This document shows, piece after piece, positions 10,814 through 22,825 of a DNA stretch of 30,395 bases; positions within the stretch are counted from its first letter, which is position 1, and each line of letters begins with the position of its first letter. Origin of the DNA: Ichthyophthirius multifiliis (Eukaryota > Ciliophora > Oligohymenophorea > Hymenostomatida); assembly GCF_000220395.1 (NCBI RefSeq), contig NW_004085936.1, positions 1 to 30,395 on the forward strand, given 5' to 3'. The translations under genes were made by a program, and so were the position numbers. Below the pieces are notes generated by a model. The model did no database searches, had not been told where the DNA came from, and saw only the letters and a program-made list of their open reading frames with translations.

Positions 10814-12425
10814 TATAAATATTTTATATTATTTATTTTCTACATTTTTATATTTCATTATTATTTTAAATGTAAAAAAGAAGAAATTTTATGCAAAAAT
10901 ATCGAATTTATTAGAATTTTCATTACTATTATAATAATATTTTGTTAAATTACATAAAAGTGAAAAGTATAATGCTCTTGTTTAGTTTTTAATATAAAAT
11001 CTTAAAGAAACTAATAATTCGAATATCTTTCCTTCAGCGATTTTCCTTATTTTATGTTTTTGGAGGAAAAAAATGCAAACGAATTCATCAAAAGGCATAC
11101 TATGGCTAATTAAAGAAGTATTTATTTCATTTTAGTATTATATTCTTTACTAATATATATCAAATATTAAATTTTTAAATGTTTTCCATTACATTACCCG
11201 ACCAGATTCATTATTTTTGGATATATTTTCGATAAAAACAATAAAGTTTATTGTCAAATTCCAATTTTCGTTGATATTAGTATTTTCTGTGTTTTTATTT
11301 TTTTATTAAAATTCAGACTCTTTAATTTTTAATATTTCTTAGTTTGTCATATTATTTTAATCTAAAGGTATTTTATTTTAGCTTTTTAAATAATTTATAC
11401 TAGAAACTTCTCCTTCGAAAAACGAAGCTTAAAAAACACTATTATTTTCTTAAAAACTTTATATTTTCTATATATTCCATTCTAATTCACCATCCTATAC
11501 CTATTATATATATATTTAATATATTTAATTATGTTCTTTGTATATGTACTTATGTAAATGCATCTTATTTAATTCCTTATAACATTGCTTTTATTAAGCC
11601 TCCCATTTTTCCTAATACGGCAGTTTTTTAGACTTATTCTTAGTCAAAAAGTGCCAAAAATTTCTAGAAATTAAATAAATCTAAATTTAATAATTCACAA
11701 GGGTTGTTTTCTTTTATTTATAAAGCATTTTGGTTTTATTCTAAATTTCCTAAATGATTTATCATGTTTAAAACATCGTTTTTTAAAAGGTCGTGGAGGA
11801 GTAAAAGTTCTTTTTGTAGAGAATCGGAGTTTATTTTATTTATTTTATATAGTGATTCTTGGATTATATAACGGGTTTTCAAGTCTTTATTTTTACATTC
11901 AAGATCTTTTTTTTCAAACTCGAGGTTTTTTATCATTTTTAAATTTTCGTCTATTTGCTTCTCGGAAGTCTTTTATATAGACTAAAAATGTTTTATTGTT
12001 TACATAAGGATTTTTTGAATTATTTAGGTTGTTTTTTCAATTGTCTATTATAGTTGCTCGCCTATTTCGTATCTATAGGAGGTTATTTATTCAGTTAATT
12101 GACTAAATTAAGATTTTATAAGGTCATATTCACTAAAAATATCCATAAAATCAGGCTTTTTCTTATAAAAATCACGAATGTGGACTGGAAGTATCTCATA
12201 AAAGGGTTTAGGATGAAGGTCTTTCGTAAAATATATAGGACGTCGGGGAGATTGTTAACGTTAAGAGTCTTAACTGCGAATACGAATTATATTTTATGTT
12301 GTTTAGTTTAAATATTTATATTTTTTTTCGTTTAAGGATTGTTCGAATGCTTTTAAGTTGCCTTTTTGAATATATTCGGAATGAAGTTTAGTTTTTTATA
12401 AAGTTGGAAATGGGACTATTTTCAT
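9783..12425 (-). CDS. unknown 809-residue protein with coiled-coil and helical regions
   Basis: Four exons (12425-11550, 11500-10844, 10745-10234, 10167-9783) with introns of 49, 98 and 66 nt join in frame from MKIVPFPTLQKTKLHSEYIQ to TGA 9785-9783. The first 110 residues include an Arg/Gln/Ser patch (RIRSQDSQRQQSPRRPIYF). Residues 115-230 are a coiled coil (LEFEKKDLECKNKDLKTRY, LQKELLLLHDLLKNDVLN). The rest looks helical with moderately conserved-looking blocks: SHSMPFDEFVCIFFLQKHK, IFELLVSLRFYIKNQTRALY, TPKEFLQAVQKYGLDCPFPF. No catalytic motif, signal peptide or transmembrane helix is evident. The exon structure is secure because all phases close, but the family is not recognised. It ends 133 bp before the VPS9 gene starts, on the same strand. 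Confidence 0.8.
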
Positions 12426-12614
12426 TCGTTTTTTTTGTTTTTGTTTAAATATCATAAATAATTAATAAATTAAATATTTTTATTTTTGAATTAATTTGAA
12501 AAGAAATGTTTTTACGTTTTTTTTATTAATAATAAAAAAGTTTAGATTATAAATAATAAAATAAAATTATTTAAAAGATTTATTTAATTAAATTTTAATA
12601 TTAATGAAATATAA

Positions 12615-12668
<54 letters not shown>

Positions 12669-13204
12669 TTATTTATATTTTTTTTTATTTATTTATTTAT
12701 TAATTATTTTTAGTATTAATTATTTATTTTTATAAAAAAATTTATTTAAAAAGATTTCTAATATAAATAAATTTAATTTTTATTTTTATAATATTTAATA
12801 TGATAAATAAATATCATTCTAGAATAAATAAATTTAATTTTATATTATATATATTTATTATATATTTATTTATTTTTTCTTTATCAATATAAATTTTTTT
12901 ATATATAAAATTTATTTTTAATTAAAAATAAATAAGATATATAAAAAATTATTATTATAATTATTTCTAATTTTCTAAATAAAATAAATTATATCTATTT
13001 TTCATTTATAATTTTTTATTTTTTTTATATATAAAAATTTTTATTTTATTAAAAAAAAAAAAAAAAAAAATCAAATTAATAATTATTTATTTTAAAACTT
13101 TTTTATATTTTTTTTAAAATATTTAAATATATTAAATAATATTTTATTTTTTTTAAAAAAAATTATATTTATTTTTATTTTAGAAAAAAAAAAAAAAATC
13201 TAAA
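12426..13204. other. spacer with (TA)n tract, promoter region of the 809-residue gene
   Basis: This 779-bp gap is almost pure A/T with T-rich and A-rich runs. A TA microsatellite lies at 12618-12664 and an A-run at about 13052-13069. No protein-like frame was found on either strand. It should contain the promoter of the minus-strand gene that starts at 12425 and the 3' end of the gene stopping at 13205. Confidence 0.5.
12618..12664. repeat. (TA)n microsatellite, intergenic
   Basis: About 47 bases of uninterrupted AT dinucleotide lie in the spacer upstream of the gene starting at 12425. This is one of the few long TA tracts here that is not inside an intron. Confidence 0.9.
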
Positions 13205-16200
13205 TCATTGACTATTATTAGCTATATATTAATTAATAATATTTTAAGGTATTCCATATTTTTAATATCTATTTTAGGCATATTCCCTTTATAAAATATA
13301 GGAAGCTTAATCTCTATAATATGGATTTTCTCCTAATTAATTAACAATTTCAACAAATTTAGGTTTTTAAGTAAATTCATTATAAAATTAATAAACTCTT
13401 TCTCTATCAATAATTCCCATTAACTATTAAGCTTAACTTACTTATTCAGTAAATCCTAAAAATATAAATAAATGAATTAATAATTAATTATTTACATACC
13501 TAAATCATCATTAAATATATCTAACGTTTCTGAAATAATATCAATTAAATTTTTAGGTAAAGGAATATAACATACATCACAATACATTTCTCCGAGATAA
13601 ATAGCTATATATATAAATATTTTTATATGTATTTATAGTATTAATATATATAATAAAAATATAGATTTTATATATATATATATTTATATATATAATTATT
13701 TTTAATTATATACATAAATTTTAAATCTTTATATATATATAAATATTTTATTATTTTTACCAAAAGGATTTTTCGTATCACATCCCCATAAAATTAATTT
13801 ATAAATAAATTCATAATCTTAATCTAATTAAGCTTTTGAAATAGTATTTGCTTTTTAATACATATCTTAATAATAGATAAGCATTTCTTATATAATTTAT
13901 TAATTTAATCCTTTAATTTTTATTATTGAGTAGTTATTTTTGAGTATATTTTCTTTTCTTTTAATATATTAAATAACTGAAGGATTATCTATTTTATCTT
14001 CATCTACTAATTTTTCGAATAATAATTTGACATCAACTGGAGAATTTGATGGCTTTCCAAGTATTTTATTTACTTCCATTTTTATATATTCTAATTCTTT
14101 TAAATATTCTTAATATGTACCAGTTTCTGTAAACTCGATTTTTTAGTCTTTTAATTTAGCGATTTTTCTCCTTATTTATAAAAATTTGCTCCTTATTATT
14201 TTTATCCTTAACATACCGTCATATACTACCTTTCTTAGTCTATTATTTAAGGTTTATTCTTTGTCAATTTCCTCGAAGTTATTTATGACATGAAGCTCGT
14301 ATTTATCTAAGGTTTCATTTATATTATTTCGCCTGTCTTCGATTGTATACATGCCTTAGTTCATTTCTCGTTTTATGTTTCTGTAGTATTCCTTTACTGA
14401 GATATTTTTTTTTTAAGTTTTCGTATGCTTTTTAGCCTTTATTTGCTAAATCTTTGACTAAATAATAATCATGACGTTCATTTTACAATTGTTAGTATAA
14501 AAATTTAGATTCTAGTGTATCTACAAAGGCTTATATTTGTTCCTCTTGGCGAGTATTTTCACCAGAATCGTTTTATTCTTTAAAAAAAAGAAGGAGGAAA
14601 TTATGAATTCTGTCTTTTTAATATTATATCACTTTTTCATGCAAAAAATTTTAGTTGAAATTATTATAGGCTGCCTCGAAATTCTTATCTAAAATAAAAG
14701 AACGGATTTCACCTAGTTTTTCGTTCAAAAAACCAAATTTTTTTTCAGTATTTTATTCACATTCATTTAATAATTTTCTAAACTACATAATTGTATTTTT
14801 ACTCTTTTCTATTTATTGGCTTTTTTCACCTACTAAACCTAAAATAGAATCAGTTAATTTCTCGTAAGAAAAAGAAGGGCGTTTTAAACCAGTATATTTT
14901 TCGTAATTTTCATGTAATTCAATAACATATTTATACTATTTTAAGAGTATACTAATTTCCATTAATACTAAGGCTTATGAATGACTTAATCTGCCTAAAT
15001 TAAAATAAAAATTATAAATATATATAAATAAATAAATATATATATATATATATATATATTTATTTTATTAAAACCTATTAAATGTAGATTAGTAAAAAAT
15101 TCATCTAAATCATTTTTTTGGAACGATTTTTGTATTATTTATGGGTCTTAGATGATATTTTTAGTTAATTGATATTAGAGGTAGTCAGTTTTTTTGTTAA
15201 AATCAATTATTTTTCCAATTATGTCCACCCAAAAGAATACTGGTTGCTAAGATTTTAAAGAAAAAGTAATTAGGTCTTCAAAAGAAACTAGTTTTTGTGC
15301 ATGTTCTTATTACTCAAATAGACCTAAATTATTCATGGCGTAAATTAATTTCGAAAAGCTATCATAGAAGCCATTGTTTAATAATTAATTGAGAATTCCT
15401 TTACAGTTTAGGGCTTCAAATTACATTTATTTGAGATGATTTAGGCTTTCTTTATTTAGTTTTTATGAAATTGTTAATTAATAATTTTCAGATGGACTAC
15501 TCAAAGCCATTAAATCAGCTAGTATATCAGATAAAGCATTAAATTAGCTAATATTAGCCAATTAGAATAGTTCATACATAAAAGTAAGGTCAATCTAGAA
15601 AAAAGAGTGTTTTTCGAATTAAGAAACAAAGAATTTAAGGTTTTTTATTTATTCTTATAAAGGGAATTATTTTAATTTTTTGAAATAATTTATAATATTT
15701 GATTTATAGAGTAATTTTTGTTGTTTTTTTAAGGAAAATTCCTGTATAAAAAATTCATTGATTTTTTCCATTTTTTCGTCAGTTTTACATAATGACTCGA
15801 AAATTGTGTTTTTCAAACTTTCATTAGATTTAAATTTCTTCGTTTTGTATAAATTGTAGCTTTCCAAAGCTTTATCATATTCATGCTTTAAAGCATAACT
15901 CTCAATTAGTATTTTAAGTGTATATTCATTAGGGTTAGAATATTATTAAGCCCTTTATATCCTTTAATCGATTACTTAATGACTGTTTATACCTTTGGTT
16001 TGGCTTTCTTATGGTGATTCTTTATGTTCTTTGTAAAATTCTTTCAGAAAAAAACCTTCTTGAACATCTTAAGAAGATCGGTCATCGTATTTTCTTTATT
16101 ATTAGGATTTGTTTTGGTATTATTAGTATTATTATGGATTTTATTATTATTAAGAGAGTTATTGTTATTAATTTTGAGATTAATATGAAGGTTTTTAATA

Positions 16201-16340
16201 TTTTTAAGAATATTATGATTATTATTAAACAAAGTCTTTATTTTTTTAATATTTTTAAGTTTCAAATTATTTTTGACTTTAAGGTTTATTTTAAGATTCC
16301 TCTTTAAAATTGAATTAAAAGCGTTTTTATTAAGATTCTA

Positions 16341-16390
<50 letters not shown>

Positions 16391-16815
16391 TATTATTTTT
16401 TTTATTATTATATATAAATGCATTATTACATTATTATTTATTTTACTTTCTCTCTTTTTTTTTTACTTTTACTTTAGTGAAATTATTTTATGATTCGTTA
16501 ACGTTTTTAATTTTTACTTTTAACTTTTACTTTTTAACTTTTTTAGTTTTAGTTTTTGTTTTTGTTGTTTGTTAGTTTATTTTAGTTTAGTTTAGTTTTA
16601 AGTTTTAAATTTTAATTTAATTATTAATTCTACTATAGTAATTAAAATTTAAATTTTAAGTTTTAATTTATTATTAGTTNTTATTATTATTATTAATTAA
16701 GTTAGTAATTAAATTAATATTATTATTATAATTTAATTTAAGTAAATAATTAACTTAATTTAATTTAATTAATTTAATTTAATTTTAATTTATTATAATA
16801 AGTAGTATTATTATA

Positions 16816-16869
<54 letters not shown>

Positions 16870-17152
16870 TTTTATATTTTTTTTTATTATTATATATAAA
16901 TGCATTATTACATTATTATTTATTTTAACTTTCTTTCTTTTTTTATTCTTATAGATTTTCTGAAGTATTTTATTATTCTTAACTTTTTTATGGTTTTTAT
17001 TTGCTTTGGATATTTTATGGATTTTAGTTTAAATTATTAAGATTATCTACTGATGAAAAATTAAATTTTTAAGTTTATATTATGCTATATTGCTTAAATA
17101 TTGGATTAATAAAATGATTTAATGAATATTTTTTAGAAAAAAGTCTAAACAT
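13205..17152 (-). CDS. large probable mitochondrial protein: presequence, Gln-rich tract, helical solenoid
   Basis: Exons 17152-16912, 16337-15075, 14994-13761, 13604-13500 and 13455-13205 give about 1030 residues and end at TGA 13207-13205. The N-terminus MFRLFSKKYSLNHFINPIF is basic, amphipathic and free of acidic residues until about residue 38, like a mitochondrial presequence; QKFNFSSV may mark cleavage. Residues 45-165 are Gln/Asn/Ser-rich, with nearly every Gln written TAA or TAG. The rest is all-helical with PPR/TPR-like pairs (LKILIESYALKHEYDKALES, SHSQALVLMEISILLKQYKY) and a coiled coil. Candidates are a ciliate-specific mitoribosomal or other organellar RNA-handling protein; this is inference. 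The frame slips by one base at the T10 run 14405-14414, which carries one base too many. The first intron (16911-16338) is about 574 nt, far longer than others here, and contains a tandem duplication and an N at 16680. Confidence 0.75.
16345..16382. repeat. (TA)n microsatellite inside an intron
   Basis: This TA tract stands immediately before the acceptor at 16338 of the first intron of the gene at 13205-17152. A second TA tract (16823-16866) flanks the other repeat copy. Confidence 0.85.
16401..16446. repeat. direct repeat copy 1, duplicated exon-end/donor segment
   Basis: A 46-bp segment, tttattattatatataaatg followed by a ATTA-rich tail to 16446, matches 16884-16929 almost exactly, 483 bp apart. 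The similarity continues into adjacent pyrimidine-rich sequence and (TA)n. On the minus strand it duplicates the last codons of exon 1 and the splice donor of the gene at 13205-17152. Confidence 0.8.
16823..16866. repeat. (TA)n microsatellite inside an intron
   Basis: About 44 bases of TA dinucleotide lie next to direct-repeat copy 2. It mirrors the tract at 16345-16382 and is therefore probably part of the same tandem duplication. Confidence 0.85.
16884..16929. repeat. direct repeat copy 2, contains the used splice donor
   Basis: This copy spans the 3' end of exon 1 and the GTAATAATG donor (intron starts at 16911) of the minus-strand gene. Using this donor gives the correct phase for the exon starting at 16337. 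The other copy lies in the intron at 16401-16446. Confidence 0.75.
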
Positions 17153-17398
17153 TTATTTTAATTATAAATATTTTTTTAATTTTTATCAATAAAATCTTAG
17201 TATTTTATAATATCTAATTAATATTATTTAATAAAATTATATATTATTAAATTATATTATATTTAAGATAAAATTTATTTAAAAATACATTATATATATA
17301 TATATATATAATTATTAAAAAAAATTATATATAAAAATAATTATATATTTATATATTTTTATATTTATTTTTTTATATATTTATTTTAATAAAAAAAA

Positions 17399-17699
17399 TC
17401 ATAATTTATGCCTTGTATTATAATCTATCATATCTTTTATAACTTATTTTAATAAAAATCTTCTTTATTTTTCTTATTCTATTTTTCTTTTATTAGTTTT
17501 TTCTTTATAAATTTCTGGATAATCTAAAAAAATATAATTTATATAAAAATTAATTAAAATAAATAATTACTTATCATAATAATTCTTTTTCCTTCATTAT
17601 ATTATTATTAATCTGATGGAATTTTAAATCCGAATCGACCTTTAGTGATAACTGTATTTTTTTCTTATATATCCGGTAACTATATATTTAATTATTTTA

Positions 17700-17753
<54 letters not shown>

Positions 17754-18126
17754 TTTTTTACTTTAAATCCTTCTAATTCTTATTTTTTTCTTTATAAATC
17801 TTTTTCTATATCTTACAATGTTCTGACTTATTAATCATTTTAATATTTATTAAAATTTATTTTAATATCTTTTTCGAATGTTTTAGTTTATAATCCTCCT
17901 ATTCTAGTATACATTAAATCTATATTTTATGTTCTTGTATTTTCTAAATTACAAAAAGCATTCATTTTATCTTAAATATCATCTGAAGTAATCTTGAAAG
18001 GAAATGTTTTTTAATTTATACTTTATACCTTATTAATATATCTTTATTTACTAATAATATCTTCTACTTTGATTTTTCATTATATAATTAAAGAAAATTT
18101 TTATATATATATGAATAAAAATATAT

Positions 18127-18170
<44 letters not shown>

Positions 18171-19074
18171 CATATATAATACTTATTTATATATTCTCTT
18201 ATTTTATTAATATTTTTTATTTTTTTTTTATTTTTTTATTTTTTTAATAATTTATAAATATTTATATTTATTTATATTTTTTTTATTTATATACTTTCAA
18301 TTTTTTATGGTGATAATGATTCATTTAATGTTTAATTTTATTATTTTTTTTTTTTTTCTAATAAATGTGTATTTGGTGTCTATAAAAGCTTTTCGTTAAT
18401 AATTTTAGTTCCTTTTAAATTTTCGTTCAATTTTATTGTTTTTTATTCATGAGACATATATTTAAGTACAGGAATTTCTTTCTTTTTTAAACTTTTTTAA
18501 TAATCAGTCATATTCCCGGTTATAAAAGACGTACCTAGGCTAAATTTTTTAGTTCCTGAATAAGAAAATAAACTTTTATTTTTTTCGTCTTTTAAATTTA
18601 TTTTCTTTTCCTATTCTTTTACTTATAATCTTTTCTTAGAATTTAATTTAAGTTCCTTTTCTTAATTATAATAAGGTTATGTTCTTGGAGACCTAAATTA
18701 TGCATAACCCTCAAATTTATCCATTTATGGGGTATAAAAACACTTTTTTTAGTCATATTATAATGAATAAGCTTTAAAAGGCATAAATCCGGGATTCTTT
18801 TTTTATATTTTTTTATTTATTTTGAAGTATTTTTTCATTTACTTCTTTTGCTTTTTCTATACGCTCTTTATAACCTACTTGGCCAGTTAGTTTTTCGTTG
18901 AATTTTTTTATGTATTCTCCAGTCTTATGAACTTAGGTTTTCAATCCGGTTTCATTGTTCAGTAAATAAAATTTACCGGTTAATTGATTTTCCCTTTATA
19001 TTTTTATTTTTATTATATTTTTTTGTTTTTTTATATGTTAACCATAAATATTATGATTATTATGTTTATTTCAT
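17399..19074 (-). CDS. unknown basic protein, about 422 residues
   Basis: Five exons (19074-19043, 18993-18295, 18066-17762, 17679-17571, 17523-17399) with introns of 49, 228, 82 and 47 nt end at TGA 17401-17399. Phases close except for one extra base in exon 2, at the adjacent T7 runs 18798-18804 and 18808-18814; upstream and downstream frames are both clearly coding. The protein is Lys/Gln-rich and lacks membrane helices. Readable blocks are WENQLTGKFYLLNNETGLKT, TGQVGYKERIEKAKEVNEKI, NPGFMPFKAYSLQYDQKKCF, YSGTKKFSLGTSFITGNMT, LMYTRIGGLQTKTFEKDI and, near the end, ITKGRFGFKIPSDQQQYNEG. Short Gly/Phe/Lys-rich patches between helices resemble microtubule-associated ciliary proteins, but I recognise no family, so that is only a suggestion. 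The start gives an 11-codon first exon; the gene lies 158 bp past the VPS50 stop. Confidence 0.72.
17704..17751. repeat. (TA)n microsatellite inside an intron
   Basis: This TA tract occupies much of the 82-nt intron 17761-17680 of the gene at 17399-19074. Confidence 0.85.
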
Positions 19075-19232
19075 TTATTTTATTTAAATTTATGCTTTTA
19101 TTTGTATTTTTTTTTTTGTGGATAGTTTTTATGTATAAGGTATTAAAATAATTAATATATATAAATTTTTTATTTATTTATATATATAAAAAAAATATAA
19201 AAAGATAAAAAATATTCTTTATTGCTTTGACT

Positions 19233-20648
19233 TCAAAAACAAACAATTACATTATTTTTTAGAAAATATTTTTTATATTCATTTAATATATTCAATATAA
19301 ACTCCTTTTATTTATTTTTTCCTTACAAATTAGATCCTGCTTTATTTAGTCTTACCAAACCAATTAAAATATCAATAGGATATCTTTCCTTTTATTTATA
19401 AATATTAGGATTATAATAGAATTTTATTAATATTTAAAATAAAATTTAATATATAAATTACTATATTTATTTAAATAAAAGTTTATAATTCATCTAAATC
19501 ATTAGAAAATGTCATATTTAAAAAATCTTCCACATAAGCCCTTTAAACTAAATTATTTTAATTAAAAATTTTCCATATTATTTAAAAATCTTTTTATAGT
19601 TAATTTCTTCCAATATCATTAATCTTTAATAAAATTATAAATAAAGAATAAATATAAATTATTAATGTACATATGTATTTATGTATATAAAAATATAAGT
19701 ATATATGTATTTATGTATATAGAAATATATATATATATTTATTTTTATATATATATATATTTATTTATATTTATATATATAATACTTTTTGTATTTTTGA
19801 ATATTATTCAAGTAATTATTTTAAATTAAATTCCATTAATATTTCTAAAGCTTCTTCTTAATTTTCCTAAGGAATCTATCCTCCGCCACTACATTTGAGT
19901 TATTCTTTGAAATCTTCTATTAAGTTACAGAGCCTATCTACATAATTGTTATTTCCTAAAGTATTTAGTTCCCATTTTTACTTTGAAATACTATTAAAAA
20001 CCTACTCAGCTCTGCAAAAGGTCGGTGCAAAGTCGAACAAAACTAATTTTTTTAATTCTTTTATACATAAAAAATACAATTATATATTATAATCTTCTTA
20101 TTATTCTAATTATTTAAGTACAGGAATTAATTAACTAATATTTTCTAATACATAATTTAAAGATTAAATAGCAATAATTCTTTAAAAAATTTCTTTATAT
20201 TCCTATCCTTATTATATATAATTCGGAGGGATAAATTTATTAATAGAGTCTTTACAATATTGTATATTTATATATATAAATAAAACGAATTTGAGTATTT
20301 TTTTCTTATTTATAATCCTTTATTTATTTATGAAAATAAATTTATATTTTTTTCCAATTAATTAAAATCTTCCAATTTCTAAATGTTTTTTAAGATTAGT
20401 TCTTTTTCACTTAATTAATTTATTGTTTTTTAATTCAAAAAATGGTTTATAATATAATATATGCTTAAAATTAAATTTTCTTTAATTAAATTGAATATAT
20501 AATCAATACAAAATCTAAAATTATTCGAAAGTTATAAATAATCATTTAAACATTGAATAATTTTTAAAGAAGAATTTGAAAAAATAGCCTGTTTTTAATT
20601 AATTTATATATTATCATAATTTAACTATTAGAAATTTTCATTTTTCTG

Positions 20649-20696
<48 letters not shown>

Positions 20697-22723
20697 TTTA
20701 TTTAAACATTATATACTCATATACATTAAATTTGCGAAAAAAAGATCCTTATTTTTTATCTAATTAAAAAAGGTTTTCATTTTTATAATTTTAAATAGAA
20801 AATTCATGTTTAAAATTTATTTCGTTTAAAGAAATAGGAATAAATTTGTAGTTTTTCATTAGTCTTTATATTTTATTTATTTATTTAATTTTTCCTTGTT
20901 TTATAAAATCGAATTCGACATCGTTTATTATGGGAAGTCTTTTCCATGTTTCCCCATGTAAAATATTTATTATTCCTATTTAAATTGTTAAATGATAATT
21001 ATGTATATATTTTTTTGTTTTCTCTATAATAGCATTCTATAATCTTATTTTATATATTATTAAATATATAAAATTTGTATATTTTTACTCTTATATATGT
21101 GAATTAACAAAAGATTCGCCTATTCCTATAAATATATTAGAGTATTCTAAAAATAAAAAGTAATTTTGTTGATTAAATTATAATAATTGGGTCGAGTTAT
21201 TAATTATTTATGATAGTTTTTTTTATATTTCTTGCAATAACTGTACTTTGCTTTCTATATAAAGATTTTTCATGTTTAAGAAATAATCTAAAAAAGATTA
21301 GTCTTAAAATACTTGTAAATTAATTTTATTTTATTCAGTTTAAATATGGAAGTTGATAATATTTTAGAAATTATAAATATATTCGCAAAATTAAAAAAAA
21401 AGGATTCTTAAAAATAATAAAAAATCATCTTTTTAAATTGTATTATAATTAAAATTTTCATCTATATTTTAATTGAATTAAAAAAGAGCTAAATTAATCT
21501 ATTTTTTTAAAAAAGATAAAAATATATAAAAATAAAAATAAAAATATGTATATATGTATATATAATATATATATATATATATATACATATATTATATATA
21601 TATATAAATAATAATATAAATATATTTATCTATATCTATATGTTTATATATATTTATATATATTCATATATATATATTTACAATATTTTTTAAAGTAAAA
21701 GATATATTTTATTAATATAATTATTAATAACTTTTAGTTTCTTATTTAAAATGTTTTTCTAAATAAAAATAACTTTAAATTATATTCAAAGTTTTATTTT
21801 TATCGAAAGAAATAATAATATTTTTAGCATTTTCTTCTATTTTTTTTTACATAGAATTATTTTATTATCTATAAAAACTTCAATTTTTTGTAGACATTTA
21901 TATTATTTTAACAAACTTTCTTAATTTTCTCTTTATTAAATTGCTTTTTATTTTGCCATATCTAAAAAAGGAATTATTTAAAAAGAATCTACCAAATAAT
22001 CTTATTCTTCTATTTATTTTATTTTATTTATTATGTCTCCAAAATCATATTAGATTTTTTTTAATGTATTTAAAACAATCTATATTATATATATTTATTT
22101 ATATATTTATTTTGAGTATCTTTTTTTACTTATATTTATTTAATCTTTCTTTTTAAAATTATCACATTTTTTATATTTAAAACAACATTTTTTTGAGTTT
22201 AAATTAATGTTTTTTTAGTATATTATACTTCTTATAATTAAATAGAACTGCTTTTTTAGATTTCTGTTATTAAATTGAACCCTTATTCGATTTTTTCATA
22301 ATGTTTCATACAATTTTCGTTTAGTTTTAAACCTAATTGGATATTTTAAATTTCAAATATTTATATTATTTCCTAATAATTGTTTATTGGGGCATTTCTC
22401 TTGATTTTATTAAAAATTTTTTCAATTAATTCGATTTCTTCAATGCCTTCTTTTAAAAAAATAGGATCTATTTTTTCGAGAATTTTCTCGTCTTCCTCTT
22501 TTTAATGAGTTTCTTATAATTATTTAAACATTTTTAATTATTTTTGGACGAATTATTCTTAGTTTTATGTATTATCATTTTCAACTTTTTCTTATTCTTT
22601 TGGAAAATTTTAATGATTTGTTTCTAATAATAACACTTATTTTACTTAATCTAGACTTATTTAAGGAATAGGTTTTTCGTTATATTTAATTTAAATGAAT
22701 TAATTTTTAAGAAATCGAATCAT
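19233..22723 (-). CDS. VPS50: VPS50/syndetin, EARP tethering complex subunit
   Basis: Seven exons (22723-22130, 22079-21682, 21498-21089, 21043-20725, 20645-19786, 19623-19462, 19388-19233) encode about 966 residues, against 964 in human syndetin as I recall it, ending at TGA 19235-19233. N-terminal helices (IIQIFEIQNIQLGLKLNENC, IEEQDYLVDSFQIIPFLDMA, YKCLQKIEVFIDNKI) resemble the VPS50/54 N-region. The middle has NILHGETWKRLPIINDVEF. The C-terminal third follows the family closely: APTFCRAEQVF, NNNYVDRLCNLIEDFKEQL, LKQLLEQYSKIQK, NDIGRNQLQKDF, AYVEDFLNMTFSNDLDELQ, RYPIDILIGLVRL. VPS50 replaces VPS54 in GARP to form EARP, a tether for endosomal recycling. Exons 2 and 5 each appear one base short, at runs T9 (21840-21848) and T7 (20298-20304); flanking frames are coding. 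Confidence 0.84.
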
Positions 22724-22825
22724 TTATATATATATATATAAATATATATAAATATATTTTTTATTTAATTTTATAAGATATTAATTTATAGAAATATATG
22801 TATATAAAATATATTTATATTATTT

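Noticed and set aside
12099-12311. Plus-strand 70-codon frame
   Set aside because: Antisense shadow of exon 1 of the gene at 9783-12425.
16044-16265. Minus-strand Asn-rich frame starting MKLKNIKK
   Set aside because: It is another frame of the TAA-rich stretch; it ends at TGA, while the Gln-rich frame continues into the clearly coding downstream exon and closes phases.
21001-21043. Apparent frame slip in VPS50 exon 4
   Set aside because: It was a miscounted A run; exon length and phases agree and the reading KTKKYIHNYHLTIQIG is continuous.
21941-22156. Plus-strand hydrophobic 71-codon frame
   Set aside because: Antisense of VPS50 exons 1-2; the hydrophobicity is an artefact of A-rich coding on the other strand.
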